From Saccharofermentans sp. (lineage in GTDB: Bacteria > Bacillota > Clostridia > Saccharofermentanales > Saccharofermentanaceae): 41,333 nt of DNA. Below the pieces are notes generated by a model that saw only the letters and a program-made list of their open reading frames with translations, was not told the DNA's origin and did no database searches. The stretch lies in the NCBI GenBank assembly GCA_024403675.1, contig JAKSRH010000014.1, positions 1-41,333 on the forward strand. Reading direction: 5' to 3'. This document shows, piece after piece, positions 16,287-24,074 of the stretch. Position 1 is the first letter of the stretch. Each line of letters begins with the position of its first letter. The position numbers and the translations under genes are program-made.

Positions 16287-16292
16287 ATTATA
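16287..16292 (-). promoter_or_regulatory. -10 box next to the HAD start codon (near-leaderless)
   Basis: A perfect TATAAT on the minus strand (16292-16287) ends 7 nt before the A of the ATG (16279). No purine-rich ribosome binding site lies between. The -35 region is weak (TTTGGT/ATTTGG). Confidence 0.5.
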
Positions 16293-16376
16293 ACCCAAAT
16301 GTAAAATAACCAAATTGAATTTGGTCTCGGCGATGAATTATATTAATTATTAGACTACCCTGGGGAGGACATCATT

Positions 16377-17243
16377 ATGCTCGGTTATCTTAGAGATAAA
16401 GCTGCAGAAAAAGCTCGTAAGAAATTCATCGAAAATTGTATTAAATTTGATACACCAAGACTTCAGACTGAAAAGTATCCGGAGTCCGTTAGGGTAGAGG
16501 CTGATGTTGTTTATGGCGCACATGAACTTGACGTTTATTTCCCATCAACTATTAAAAGTAGTAATAGCGCATACTTTTTGATTCATGGTGGTGCTTTTGT
16601 TTATGGCAGCAAGGAGCTGGACAAGAGATTTGGCATGTGCCTTAGCGAAGAGTCTGGACTCCCAGTAGTAAATGTAAATTACACACTTATGCCTGATAGT
16701 GACTTGAAGCAGGTATTAAGTGAACTCGTTGAGGCGGCTACTTTTGCTTGTAATAAATATGGGTTTACGGACCTTCATTATATTGGGGATTCTGCAGGCG
16801 GATATCTCACACTTATTATGGGACTTCTTACTAATTCTGCAGAAGTTAGAGCGGATCTTGGTTTACCTGATAGCATCCCAATGAAGGCGGTGTCTGTGAA
16901 CCCAGTTTGTGGTAGTTATTTGGTTAATAAGAAAACATTCCCAGGTTGTTACTTTGAGTCTAGTAAAAGCGGTGAACTTCCTAGTTATGTTTATAACCTT
17001 TTTGACCTTGTAAAAAAGGTTGGTTCTCCACGTGCAGCAATCGTAACCGGAGATCAGGATTTCCTTCGTAAAGAAAATATTAAACTTAAAAAGTTCTATG
17101 ATGAACTTGGTATTAAGGCGGAGTTTATTGATGCGGTGTCTAATAGTGAAGAACAGGCATTTCATGTATTTCCTATTGCACAGCCTACTAAGCCACAGGC
17201 ACATAAAGCAATCGAGATGTTTGTAAGAAATGCCATCGGTTAA
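16377..17243 (+). CDS. alpha/beta hydrolase, HSL-type carboxylesterase
   Basis: A 288-residue serine esterase. HGGAF (70-74) is the oxyanion motif and GDSAGG (nucleophile Ser139) the elbow of the hormone-sensitive lipase/acetyl esterase family. Asp in VTGDQD and His in AFHVFPI complete the triad. No signal peptide is seen, so it is cytoplasmic. GGGGAGGA before the ATG is a strong ribosome binding site. A possible promoter is TTGAAT at 16315-16320 with TATATT near 16339. The end overlaps the next gene by 14 nt, so the two are translationally coupled. This suggests a shared envelope or acyl-group role, but the substrate is unknown. Confidence 0.88.
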   Translation: MLGYLRDKAAEKARKKFIENCIKFDTPRLQTEKYPESVRVEADVVYGAHELDVYFPSTIKSSNSAYFLIHGGAFVYGSKELDKRFGMCLSEESGLPVVNVNYTLMPDSDLKQVLSELVEAATFACNKYGFTDLHYIGDSAGGYLTLIMGLLTNSAEVRADLGLPDSIPMKAVSVNPVCGSYLVNKKTFPGCYFESSKSGELPSYVYNLFDLVKKVGSPRAAIVTGDQDFLRKENIKLKKFYDELGIKAEFIDAVSNSEEQAFHVFPIAQPTKPQAHKAIEMFVRNAIG

Positions 17244-19362
17244 ACTGAAGAACAATTCGGTTTATTGCAGAATAACACCGTTTATAGCACCTATTTCTAT
17301 CCTCTATTATGAGGTTGTTTTTGGGCTATCTGTTTATGGTGCACCTTTCGGAAAAAGTCTAGGACATGTGCTGTTAGCAGCCATATATTTCGGACTTCCT
17401 ATAGGTATTATTGCTACTTTCATGCGTAAGAAAGTGGCATCAATTTTCACTTTACTTATGACAATTGTGATGGCACTCCCTTTTCTGGTGGAGTACTTTA
17501 TCTATAAGCAGTTCAAGGAGCTTTATGACATCAACACAATATTGAATGCTCATAGCGATGCGCTGACGGGTTTTACATCTACTATTATTGATTTGATGTT
17601 AAGTCCGCAAGGACTTCTTAGAATTGTCCTATTTATGTTGCCAGCCATTATTATTCTTGTTCTGATTATTATCGGCAAGTTCAATGAGCCTACGCATGAC
17701 AGGTGGTATAGGGGACTTATTGTGCTTGTGTTCATTGGCGCACTGATTTTAAATATGGCGCTTATTCGATATATTCCATCTGCATATAATGCGTATAAGA
17801 CAGAATATAGTTTTCAAAATGCTGAGGCGAAGTTTGGTTTATTGGAGACATTATCTATTGATCTTCGTAATCGTAATAACTCTTCCGAGGTGGAGTTTGT
17901 TACAAATGAAGATGTTATGAGTCAGGCAGAGTTGGAAGCTCTTTTGGCGCAGACTAATCCTACATCAGCTCCAACACCAACTCCTATACCTGCCCCTGTA
18001 GAACCAGGAGCTACGCCTGCACCAACACCTTCTCCGACACCTAGTCCTAAGTCACAAACAATGAATATTAACTTTGCGACTTTGGCAGCTAATTCTACAG
18101 GTACGATTCATAATCTAAATGAATATTGTGCTGGACTTACACCTTACATGACCAATGAGTATACAGGTTTATTTGAGGGGAAAAATCTTATTTTGATTAC
18201 TGCAGAAGCCTTTACTGCAGAGGCAGTTGACCCAGAGCTAACACCTACTTTGTATCGTATGGCAACTCGTGGTATTAATTTCAACGATTTCTACGTGCCA
18301 GCTACTGCGGGTACTACTGGTGGTGAGTTTTCTAATATTTTTGGAATGCTTCCTGTGGATGGTGGTAGTTCTGTGCCACACATGACATCGCGTGGAAATA
18401 CATATTTTAATATGGGGGCGGCACTTAACCGTGAGGGCTATTACGGCATTGCTTACCATAATAACGATTACACTTACTATAGTCGTAATGTTACCCATAA
18501 CAAATTGGGTTACTCGGAGGGGTTTGTCGGTTATGGCAATGGTCTCGAAGACTATATTAATCCAGTGTGGCCTGAAAGTGACCTCGAAATGTTTAAGGCA
18601 ACAGTGCCTACTTACATCGACAAGGCACCTTTTAATGTGTATTACATGACGGTAAGTGGACACAGTAACTATAGTCGTGGTGCTAATGCTCAGTCTCGCG
18701 CACATTGGGACGAGACGGAGAGTATGGCGGAAACTTCCTCTGAACGTGTTCGTGCATATATGGCTGCTAACATTGAATTGGATTTATCCATGGAATATTT
18801 GATTAATGAGCTAGAAGCGGCAGGAATCGCGGATGACACGGTTATTGTGATTTGTGCGGATCATTTCCCTTACGGCCTTGATAATGACGCGCCTCCTGGA
18901 CATATGCCATATCTATCTGAACTTTATGGTTATGACGTAACTAATTACATTGAGCGTGACCACAATAGACTCATTATATGGAGTGGATGCTTGGAGGATA
19001 GTGATCCAATTGTGGTGGATTCTCCTGTGTCTAGCATAGATATTTTGCCTACACTACTTAATCTTTTTGGTTGTAAGTATGACTCACGTCTGCTTCCTGG
19101 TCGTGATGTTTTCTCATCTGCTATGGCACTTTATTTCAACTTGAACTACGACTGGAAAACTGATCTTGGAACATATATTAGTTCTCGTTCTGAATTTATT
19201 CCTGTGAATGATTCTGTTGAGATTCCTGACGGATATGTAGAGGCGGTTCGAGCTATTGTTAGTGGAAAGATAACTTATATGCGAGGGGTGTTGTCGTCTG
19301 GTTATTACAACTATCTATTCGGTGTGAACGAGGGTACGGAAGCTGCTGTAGCTAGTCCATAA
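17230..19362 (+). CDS. LtaS-like phosphoglycerol transferase/sulfatase-family membrane protein
   Basis: A 710-residue membrane protein of the LtaS/MdoB alkaline-phosphatase superfamily. Four to five membrane helices occupy residues ~15-185. A Pro/Thr/Ser linker (243-274) follows, then an extracellular catalytic domain (~315-650). ILITAEAF holds the first metal-binding Glu. The predicted catalytic Thr362 lies in TAGTTGGEF, which aligns with GKTSDSEF of LtaS. Later metal ligands are in VICADHFPYG and near SGHSNY. Family members polymerise or transfer glycerol phosphate from phosphatidylglycerol to lipoteichoic acid or other glycans. The substituted GTTGGEF loop and long Pro-rich linker set it apart from standard LtaS. 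The start overlaps the esterase gene by 14 nt. Confidence 0.85.
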   Translation: MPSVKLKNNSVYCRITPFIAPISILYYEVVFGLSVYGAPFGKSLGHVLLAAIYFGLPIGIIATFMRKKVASIFTLLMTIVMALPFLVEYFIYKQFKELYDINTILNAHSDALTGFTSTIIDLMLSPQGLLRIVLFMLPAIIILVLIIIGKFNEPTHDRWYRGLIVLVFIGALILNMALIRYIPSAYNAYKTEYSFQNAEAKFGLLETLSIDLRNRNNSSEVEFVTNEDVMSQAELEALLAQTNPTSAPTPTPIPAPVEPGATPAPTPSPTPSPKSQTMNINFATLAANSTGTIHNLNEYCAGLTPYMTNEYTGLFEGKNLILITAEAFTAEAVDPELTPTLYRMATRGINFNDFYVPATAGTTGGEFSNIFGMLPVDGGSSVPHMTSRGNTYFNMGAALNREGYYGIAYHNNDYTYYSRNVTHNKLGYSEGFVGYGNGLEDYINPVWPESDLEMFKATVPTYIDKAPFNVYYMTVSGHSNYSRGANAQSRAHWDETESMAETSSERVRAYMAANIELDLSMEYLINELEAAGIADDTVIVICADHFPYGLDNDAPPGHMPYLSELYGYDVTNYIERDHNRLIIWSGCLEDSDPIVVDSPVSSIDILPTLLNLFGCKYDSRLLPGRDVFSSAMALYFNLNYDWKTDLGTYISSRSEFIPVNDSVEIPDGYVEAVRAIVSGKITYMRGVLSSGYYNYLFGVNEGTEAAVASP

Positions 19363-19376
19363 TTTATCTATAAATG

Positions 19377-19409
19377 AAAAGCGGTTCCTATGTTAGGAGC
19401 CGCTTTTAA
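19377..19409. terminator. bidirectional intrinsic terminator
   Basis: AAAAGCGG-T-TCCT and AGGA-G-CCGCTTTT (19377-19407) form a long hairpin. T-rich tails on both strands let it serve the LtaS-like gene (plus) and ribU (minus). Confidence 0.9.
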
Positions 19410-19435
19410 ATCCAAGTCATTTTTGTTTGTGTTAA

Positions 19436-20059
19436 TTACTTATGGGTCTCATCGTAAGTTTTGTTAATAAGCTTTGAGATTGGCTTATAAACCCAGAAAG
19501 TAATGAAGGAAATAACAATTCCCTTGAAGAGATTGAATGGCATAAATACCCAGAAGATAAGTCCAATCTTGGAAGATACATTTGGGTTAGCTGCAGCAGC
19601 CATGCCGATGATTGCTTCAAGTGGGAATCCCAATACAGAACCATAAAGTGGAAGTGTAACGAAATAGTTGAATGGTGCAGCAATCAAAGTGAGAACAACT
19701 GTAGCGATAGCCATTCCGCAAATAGCGCCCTTACGTGTACGATTCTTCACGTAAATTATACTTGCTGTGCATACGAAGATGCTGCCTGTGATGAAGTTGG
19801 AAATCTCACCGATGAACTGTGTGTGGCTTGCTGGGCAGTGAATAAGGTTCTTAAGGAATTCAATGATGATTCCGTAAACAGGACCTAATGCGAAAGCACC
19901 AATAAGTACAGGGAGCTCAGAGAAATCGAACTTGAGGAAGTCTGGCATAAATGGAAGTGCGAACTCAAGGTACATGAGAACTACTGCCATTGCAGTAAGA
20001 ATTCCTGCAGCGGCGATTTTACGCGTAGAGATAGCTTTGCTTTGGGATAAATTAGACAT
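19436..20059 (-). CDS. ribU: riboflavin ECF transporter substrate-binding subunit RibU
   Basis: A 207-residue, six-helix S component of an energy-coupling factor transporter. MYLEFALPFMPDFLKFDFSELP and IGAFALGPVYG are the RibU signature around the riboflavin pocket; ISNFITG follows. RibU binds riboflavin outside the membrane and works with a shared EcfA/A'/T module that is not in this window. The start at 20059 is preferred to the ATG at 20080, because AAAGGAG at about 20077-20071 would lie inside the longer form and serves the 20059 ATG. The FMN riboswitch upstream confirms the assignment. Confidence 0.95.
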   Translation of the reverse strand: MSNLSQSKAISTRKIAAAGILTAMAVVLMYLEFALPFMPDFLKFDFSELPVLIGAFALGPVYGIIIEFLKNLIHCPASHTQFIGEISNFITGSIFVCTASIIYVKNRTRKGAICGMAIATVVLTLIAAPFNYFVTLPLYGSVLGFPLEAIIGMAAAANPNVSSKIGLIFWVFMPFNLFKGIVISFITFWVYKPISKLINKTYDETHK

Positions 20060-20071
20060 AAAAAAAACGAC

Positions 20072-20219
20072 TCCTTTCATCCGGACTTTAACCGTCGGCC
20101 ACGGAGTCTAACCGTGTCAGTCCTGCCTTAGTAGATTTTGCAGGAGTTGCGGGCTTATGGGTGGCAATATACCTTCCAATCACCGCCGGTGGGGAAACTA
20201 ACCCCGCCTTGGATTCCTA
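20072..20219 (-). promoter_or_regulatory. FMN riboswitch (RFN element)
   Basis: On the minus strand the conserved RFN blocks appear in order: AAGGCGGGG, the ACCGGCGGT block, ATAAGCCCGC, the GACACGGTTAGACTCCGTGGCCGAC hairpin region in short form, and GTTAAAGTCCGGATGAAAGGAG at the end (block positions within 20219-20072). ATCC near the 5' end pairs with GGAT near the 3' end as P1, and CCT just outside can pair with AGG of the ribosome binding site. No terminator lies between P1 and the start codon, so control is probably at translation initiation by flavin mononucleotide. Confidence 0.95.
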
Positions 20220-20222
20220 GGT

Positions 20223-20251
20223 ATTATATTATGTAGCGCGCTAAAGTGCAA
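20223..20251 (-). promoter_or_regulatory. promoter of ribU
   Basis: On the minus strand TTGCAC (20251-20246), 17-nt spacer, TATAAT (20228-20223), just upstream of the RFN element. Confidence 0.8.
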
Positions 20252-20267
20252 TGCATAAATTATGATG

Positions 20268-20273
20268 TATAAT
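20268..20273 (+). promoter_or_regulatory. -10 box of the divergent XRE transcript
   Basis: TATAAT at 20268-20273 with TG directly before it. The -35 region overlaps the ribU promoter and is poor. A start near 20280 would give a ~158-nt untranslated leader. Confidence 0.5.
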
Positions 20274-20278
20274 TTTCT

Positions 20279-20437
20279 GGAGGGAAACCCCCTCGAAAGT
20301 GCTGATTATACTGGGTGTTACGGAGAGTAACAGCGGTGTCACAGTTGGTTTCTTGTGTGTTACCAGGCCTTGGTCGTAGGATGACCTTGCAAACAAAAAA
20401 CGCCGACAATCGGCAAAGTTAAAAGGAGGTCATTAAT
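20279..20437 (+). ncRNA. structured leader with SD-sequestering helix, unknown class
   Basis: This leader precedes the XRE gene. Hairpins visible are GAGGG/CCCTC (20280-20294), TGTTAC-ggaga-GTAACA (20316-20332), GGTC/GACC (20372-20386) and GCCGA-CAA-TCGGC (20402-20414). CTGG (20311-20314) can pair with CCAG (20363-20366) to enclose the middle part. ATGACCT (20381-20387) is exactly complementary to AGGTCAT (20427-20433), which covers half of the ribosome binding site AGGAGG (20424-20429). This pairing excludes the GGTC/GACC hairpin. The design is that of a translational on/off switch. I do not recognise it as any known riboswitch class. Confidence 0.5.
20391..20414 (-). terminator. minus-strand terminator-like hairpin
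   Basis: On the minus strand GCCGA-TTG-TCGGC (20414-20402) is followed by GTTTTTTGTTT (20401-20391). It could stop transcripts running from the XRE gene region into ribU. Confidence 0.5.
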
Positions 20438-21010
20438 ATGACATTTGGTGAGAAATTAAGAAACGCAAGAAAAGAATCCGGTTTATCCCAGGAGCAGTTC
20501 GCTGTGAAAATGAACGTATCAAGATCTGCAGTAGCAAAGTGGGAAACAGACAAGGGCATGCCTGATATTACAAATCTTAAGGTAATGGCCAAGCTATTGA
20601 ATGTTAGTGTAGATTATCTTGTAAGTGATGAAGATGAAATTAGCTTTAATGAGATTAAGGAAGCAATTAATCTTAATGATTACGAGAAGACTGGAAAAGC
20701 AAGATGCAAAAATGATGCGGTATGTCTTTCCAAGAATCAGGGTGCAACTGCTATTTATGCACTTTTAAGATCCAAGAAGCTGAATAAGATTGAAAGTGTA
20801 ATTGATTTCATCGCTGGTGCAGGTGTAGTTAATGTTCTTGATGCAGCAAATGACATGTCTTATTACTATCTCGTTGAAAAGAACAAGAAGCAGTATTTTG
20901 TAAACGTAGATAAGGAATTTATCACAACAAAGGAGCTTGTTAATAAGGTTAATCCATCCAAGTTTGTTATTGGAAATAACGAATACAGAGGTTCTTACAG
21001 ACTTATCTAA
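20438..21010 (+). CDS. XRE-family transcriptional regulator
   Basis: A 190-residue DNA-binding regulator. Residues 1-65 form a classical XRE/Cro-CI helix-turn-helix (LRNARKESGLSQEQFAVKMNVSRSAVAKWETDKGMPDITNL in pieces). Residues ~85-190 form a domain I do not recognise, with a lysine-rich middle and Tyr-rich beta-like end (YYYLVEKNKKQYFVNVDKEF). The C-terminal part might be a ligand or protein-binding domain. AAAAGGAGG lies 8 nt before the start. The long structured leader suggests control at translation. Confidence 0.85.
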   Translation: MTFGEKLRNARKESGLSQEQFAVKMNVSRSAVAKWETDKGMPDITNLKVMAKLLNVSVDYLVSDEDEISFNEIKEAINLNDYEKTGKARCKNDAVCLSKNQGATAIYALLRSKKLNKIESVIDFIAGAGVVNVLDAANDMSYYYLVEKNKKQYFVNVDKEFITTKELVNKVNPSKFVIGNNEYRGSYRLI

Positions 21011-21011
21011 A

Positions 21012-21055
21012 GTAAACATCTTTGTAGGAAATGTTGAAGTTATCTTTACTTTATC
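21012..21055 (+). terminator. possible weak terminator after the XRE gene
   Basis: AGTAAA and TTTACT (about 21011-21051) bracket an inner ACAT/ATGT pair and are followed by TTATCTTTATCC. AT-rich and weak. Confidence 0.35.
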
Positions 21056-21115
21056 TTTATCCTTCCTCCTTATAACAAAAATATAAAATTTATTTGAAAT
21101 GTGGAGGGAGATTTT

Positions 21116-21526
21116 ATGAAAAAAGGATTAGTAAAAAAACTAAGCATAGTAATGAGCATTATTATGATGGTACTGGTTTTTTATACTGCAGGCATGCCAC
21201 AGACTTTTACCTGTGAAGACAATGAAGAATTCCTGGCTCAGGAAAAGGAATTAGAACTTGAAAGACAGAAAGTCAAAGATAAAATAGACCCTATTTTCAA
21301 TCAGAAGATATCCCGCATTCCTTTGTGGTTCCTGTATACATTTGAATATGAGGAATTTTCCGGTGGAATATTGACTGGTCTTTTTGCAGCAGTAATAGCT
21401 GCCTCAGTTGCACTGATTATATACAGAAGAAAGCCAGCAGTTTTATTGACTATTTGTTGTGTTGCCATCCCAATTCTAATTTATATGGCATACAACATTG
21501 CAACTCATCCAACATTTTGCAAGTGA
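21116..21526 (+). CDS. small membrane protein of unknown function
   Basis: A 136-residue protein. An N-terminal Lys-rich segment precedes a membrane helix (~10-30). A charged, Glu/Lys-rich stretch follows (~40-70), then two more membrane helices (~85-105 and ~110-130) ending in a Cys-containing tail. It has no recognised domain. GGAGGGAG (21103-21110) supports the ATG at 21116; a GTG at 21101 in frame includes that site and is unlikely. It follows the XRE regulator by about 100 nt and may be its target, which is inference from position only. Confidence 0.65.
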   Translation: MKKGLVKKLSIVMSIIMMVLVFYTAGMPQTFTCEDNEEFLAQEKELELERQKVKDKIDPIFNQKISRIPLWFLYTFEYEEFSGGILTGLFAAVIAASVALIIYRRKPAVLLTICCVAIPILIYMAYNIATHPTFCK

Positions 21527-21560
21527 GAAAAAGTTGAATCTATATATATAGACGTGAGAT

Positions 21561-21672
21561 ATCTTGCTCTGCTAGTTCCGCAGGCGCGAAGTCTAAGAGG
21601 AAGAATCTATTTTTTGAGCCTTTCCGCACAAGCGTAGCGCGGAGGACCTAGCGAAAAAAATAGAGTTCTTCC
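21561..21672. repeat. hairpin repeat element, copy 1
   Basis: This element begins with ATCTTGCT-CT-GCTAGTTCC (21561-21579) and ends in a large hairpin. The outer arms are 21599-21615 and 21654-21672 (GGAAGAA.CTATTTTTT with one bulge), the inner arms TCCGC (21623-21627) and GCGGA (21639-21643). The core TTCCGCA...GAGGAC is shared with copy 2 at 40947-41050, while the outer arms differ. It fills the gap between two convergent genes and ends at the base before the vanY stop codon, so it may also act as a terminator. A 14-bp palindrome, TCTATATATATAGA (21539-21552), lies just before it. Confidence 0.6.
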
Positions 21673-22566
21673 TTACTCATCCCATGGCACCACCTGCTGC
21701 TTACCATAATACGCCTCAAGTGACATGTGATTTTCGTAGAGATATGTAGCGAGGTCGACACCTACATAACGGAAGTGCCAGCCCTCTATACCATAGCCTG
21801 TCTCATAAACAAACTCTTCTTTATAGCGATGGATAAGGCCATATTTGTGGCCGTTTTCACAAATCCACTGACCAACTGTAGTCTTATCAAAATCATCCAT
21901 AATGTTGTCGTATCCCGCAGGGGTAATATCAAGTGCGAGACCTAATTGGTGTTCAGAACGGCCAGGCCATGCATTCTTTTTACACGCGAAAGCAAGGCTT
22001 CTAAGGTTAACTGATCTGTCAAAGAGATATTGCTGAGTGTTGGTGTCACGGTAACCAGACACAAGGAAAATACCTTGTCCAGTTTCTTCGAGACAGTCGA
22101 GATACATTTGCTCCCATGCTTCCGCTGCTTCGGCACGAAGTTGCTGATTCATGGAATGTGATGTAGCTACAAGATCATCTGGAACATAGTCCAAAGGAAG
22201 TGCGTAATATTTGTTTACAAGAACGGTTACGTCATCAGGGTTAGTTACAATTTCAGCTCGAATAGAACGAGGATCAACAAAGCCGTCGTACCATACCTCA
22301 TCTTTGGTTGGTTCTATATATTCTGGTTCTGGTGTTGGTATAGGTGTAGGCATTGGTGTAGGAGTTGGTTCTTCTGTTGGAGCAGGAGTTACGACCGCAG
22401 AAGTTTCAGGAGAAATTTCCTCTGAAGTTGGCATAGTTTGAATAGTAAGTTGTGTTGTTGATTCTGAAGGAGCAGGTTCTGAAGATGAGCATCCTACACC
22501 TGCGAGAATACTTAGTATTATCAGTGATAAACACATTTTTGCTTTTACAGATTTTGCGTTTCTCAT
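21673..22566 (-). CDS. VanY-type D-alanyl-D-alanine carboxypeptidase lipoprotein
   Basis: A 297-residue lipoprotein of peptidase family M15B. The signal peptide ends at a Cys at residue 26 (LAGVGC). A Thr/Pro/Glu-rich linker (~30-85) spaces the enzyme from the membrane. The catalytic domain has SGYRDTNTQQ, the zinc motif SEHQLGLALDI and the GWHFRYVG motif with the third zinc ligand. It removes the terminal D-Ala from peptidoglycan pentapeptides outside the cell. GGCGGAG precedes the start. It is divergent from the glmU operon. Confidence 0.93.
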   Translation of the reverse strand: MRNAKSVKAKMCLSLIILSILAGVGCSSSEPAPSESTTQLTIQTMPTSEEISPETSAVVTPAPTEEPTPTPMPTPIPTPEPEYIEPTKDEVWYDGFVDPRSIRAEIVTNPDDVTVLVNKYYALPLDYVPDDLVATSHSMNQQLRAEAAEAWEQMYLDCLEETGQGIFLVSGYRDTNTQQYLFDRSVNLRSLAFACKKNAWPGRSEHQLGLALDITPAGYDNIMDDFDKTTVGQWICENGHKYGLIHRYKEEFVYETGYGIEGWHFRYVGVDLATYLYENHMSLEAYYGKQQVVPWDE

Positions 22567-22613
22567 GACTCCGCCTTCGCCACATTTTTTTTACATTATA
22601 TCATTAGTATCTT

Positions 22614-22622
22614 TGATATAAT
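22614..22622 (+). promoter_or_regulatory. extended -10 promoter of the glmU operon
   Basis: TGA-TATAAT at 22614-22622, 39 nt before the glmU start; the -35 region is poor, as expected for extended -10 promoters. Confidence 0.65.
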
Positions 22623-22661
22623 GGAATATGGAAATTTTCGCGAAGAAAGGCGTTAACTAAT

Positions 22662-24071
22662 ATGGATATTTGCGCAGTAGTAATGGCGGCAGGTAATAGC
22701 ACAAGAATGAAGTCAGCACACTCTAAGGTAGTACACCAGGTGTGTGGTAAGCCAATTGTACAGTGGGTTGCAGATGCACTTTGTGAGGCAGGCTGTAATG
22801 AACAGGTTTATATTGTTGGTGATAAGCAGGAGGAGATTAGAGACATTCTCGGTGAGTCCGTTGCTTATGTTTTTCAGGAGCAAAGACTTGGTACTGGTCA
22901 CGCAGTAATGCAGGCTGCACCATTTCTTGAGGGTAGAGATGGATATACAATCGTACTTCCAGGTGACTGCCCAATGGTTAGTGCAGAGACAATTAACAAG
23001 GCGATAGCTAAGATTGACGAAGGTGATTATGCTGCGGTAGTAATTACAGCACAGGCAGATGATCCTACTGGATATGGAAGACTTGTAAGAGATGAGAATG
23101 GCAATGTACTTCGTATTGTTGAGCATAAAGATGCTACAGAAGAAGAGAGAGCTATTAGAGAAATCAACTCCTCAATGTACATTTTTAAGACAAGCCTTCT
23201 TATTTCTGCTCTTGGTAGACTTAGTGCTTCTAATGCACAGAAGGAGTATTACCTCACAGATACAATCGGTATTCTCATTGGCGATGGACACGTTGTAAGT
23301 TCCGTTGTTTGTGACTTCGAGGATACTTTCGGAGTAAATGACAGAATTCAGCTTATGAGAGCTAATCAGATTATGAATAAGAGAATTCTTCGTAAGCACA
23401 TGCGCAATGGTGTAGAGATTGTTGATGAGAATGCAGTATGGATTCATAGTGCTGTAGAAATCGGAAGAGATACAGTTATTCTTCCTGGTACAACAATCAT
23501 GGGTAACACTGTAATTGGTGAAGAGTGTATTATCGGTGAGAATTCACGTCTTGATTGTGTTGAAGTTGGTGACGGCACAGTTCTTGATTACACAGTGGCT
23601 ACTTCTTGTATTATCGGTAAGGATTGCCGTATTGGACCTTTCGCACATATTAGACCAGATACAAAGATTGATGATAACGTAACTCTTGGTGCTTACGTTG
23701 AGGTTAAGAATTCTACTATTGGTGAGTATACAAGAGCGCGTCACCTTACATATATTGGTGATTCCACAGTAGGTAAGAATGTTAACTTCGGTTGTGGTAC
23801 TGTTACTTGTAACTTTGATGGTCAGGATAAGGTTGGATGTATTATCGAGGATAACGTATTTATCGGTGGTAACTCCAATATTCTTTCTAGTGTAGTTCTT
23901 GGTAAGGATAGTTATATTGCTGCTGGTTCTACAATTACTGCAGATGTTCCTTCCCTTGGTCTTGGTATTGGTAGATCCAAGCAGGTGAATAAGGAAGAGT
24001 GGGTAGCACAGAAGAATAGACTTCGTGGCGCTAGTTTTATTAAGCTTGATAATAAGCGTTCGGAGGTCTAA
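22662..24071 (+). CDS. glmU: bifunctional UDP-GlcNAc pyrophosphorylase/glucosamine-1-phosphate acetyltransferase
   Basis: A 469-residue two-domain enzyme of normal GlmU length. It acetylates glucosamine 1-phosphate and then uses UTP to make UDP-N-acetylglucosamine, the peptidoglycan and teichoic acid precursor. The N-terminal pyrophosphorylase has VVMAAGNSTRMKS, LGTGHAV, LPGDCPM and GYGRLVRD. The C-terminal left-handed beta-helix has hexapeptide repeats from ~250 to 440, with RHLTYIGD and NFGCGTVTCNFDG of the acetyltransferase site. It is the first gene of a tight operon with pth, mfd and two redox/CoA-type genes. Confidence 0.97.
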   Translation: MDICAVVMAAGNSTRMKSAHSKVVHQVCGKPIVQWVADALCEAGCNEQVYIVGDKQEEIRDILGESVAYVFQEQRLGTGHAVMQAAPFLEGRDGYTIVLPGDCPMVSAETINKAIAKIDEGDYAAVVITAQADDPTGYGRLVRDENGNVLRIVEHKDATEEERAIREINSSMYIFKTSLLISALGRLSASNAQKEYYLTDTIGILIGDGHVVSSVVCDFEDTFGVNDRIQLMRANQIMNKRILRKHMRNGVEIVDENAVWIHSAVEIGRDTVILPGTTIMGNTVIGEECIIGENSRLDCVEVGDGTVLDYTVATSCIIGKDCRIGPFAHIRPDTKIDDNVTLGAYVEVKNSTIGEYTRARHLTYIGDSTVGKNVNFGCGTVTCNFDGQDKVGCIIEDNVFIGGNSNILSSVVLGKDSYIAAGSTITADVPSLGLGIGRSKQVNKEEWVAQKNRLRGASFIKLDNKRSEV

Positions 24072-24074
24072 TTA

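Noticed and set aside
17990..18050. Pro/Thr-rich repetitive DNA in the LtaS-like gene, and a similar stretch in vanY (22320-22400)
   Set aside because: Ordinary low-complexity linkers of exported proteins, not a DNA repeat or CRISPR array.
20438..21526. XRE regulator plus small membrane protein as a toxin-antitoxin or phage-like module
   Set aside because: The membrane protein is too large and does not resemble a known toxin, the spacing is about 100 nt, and no phage or mobile genes are near.
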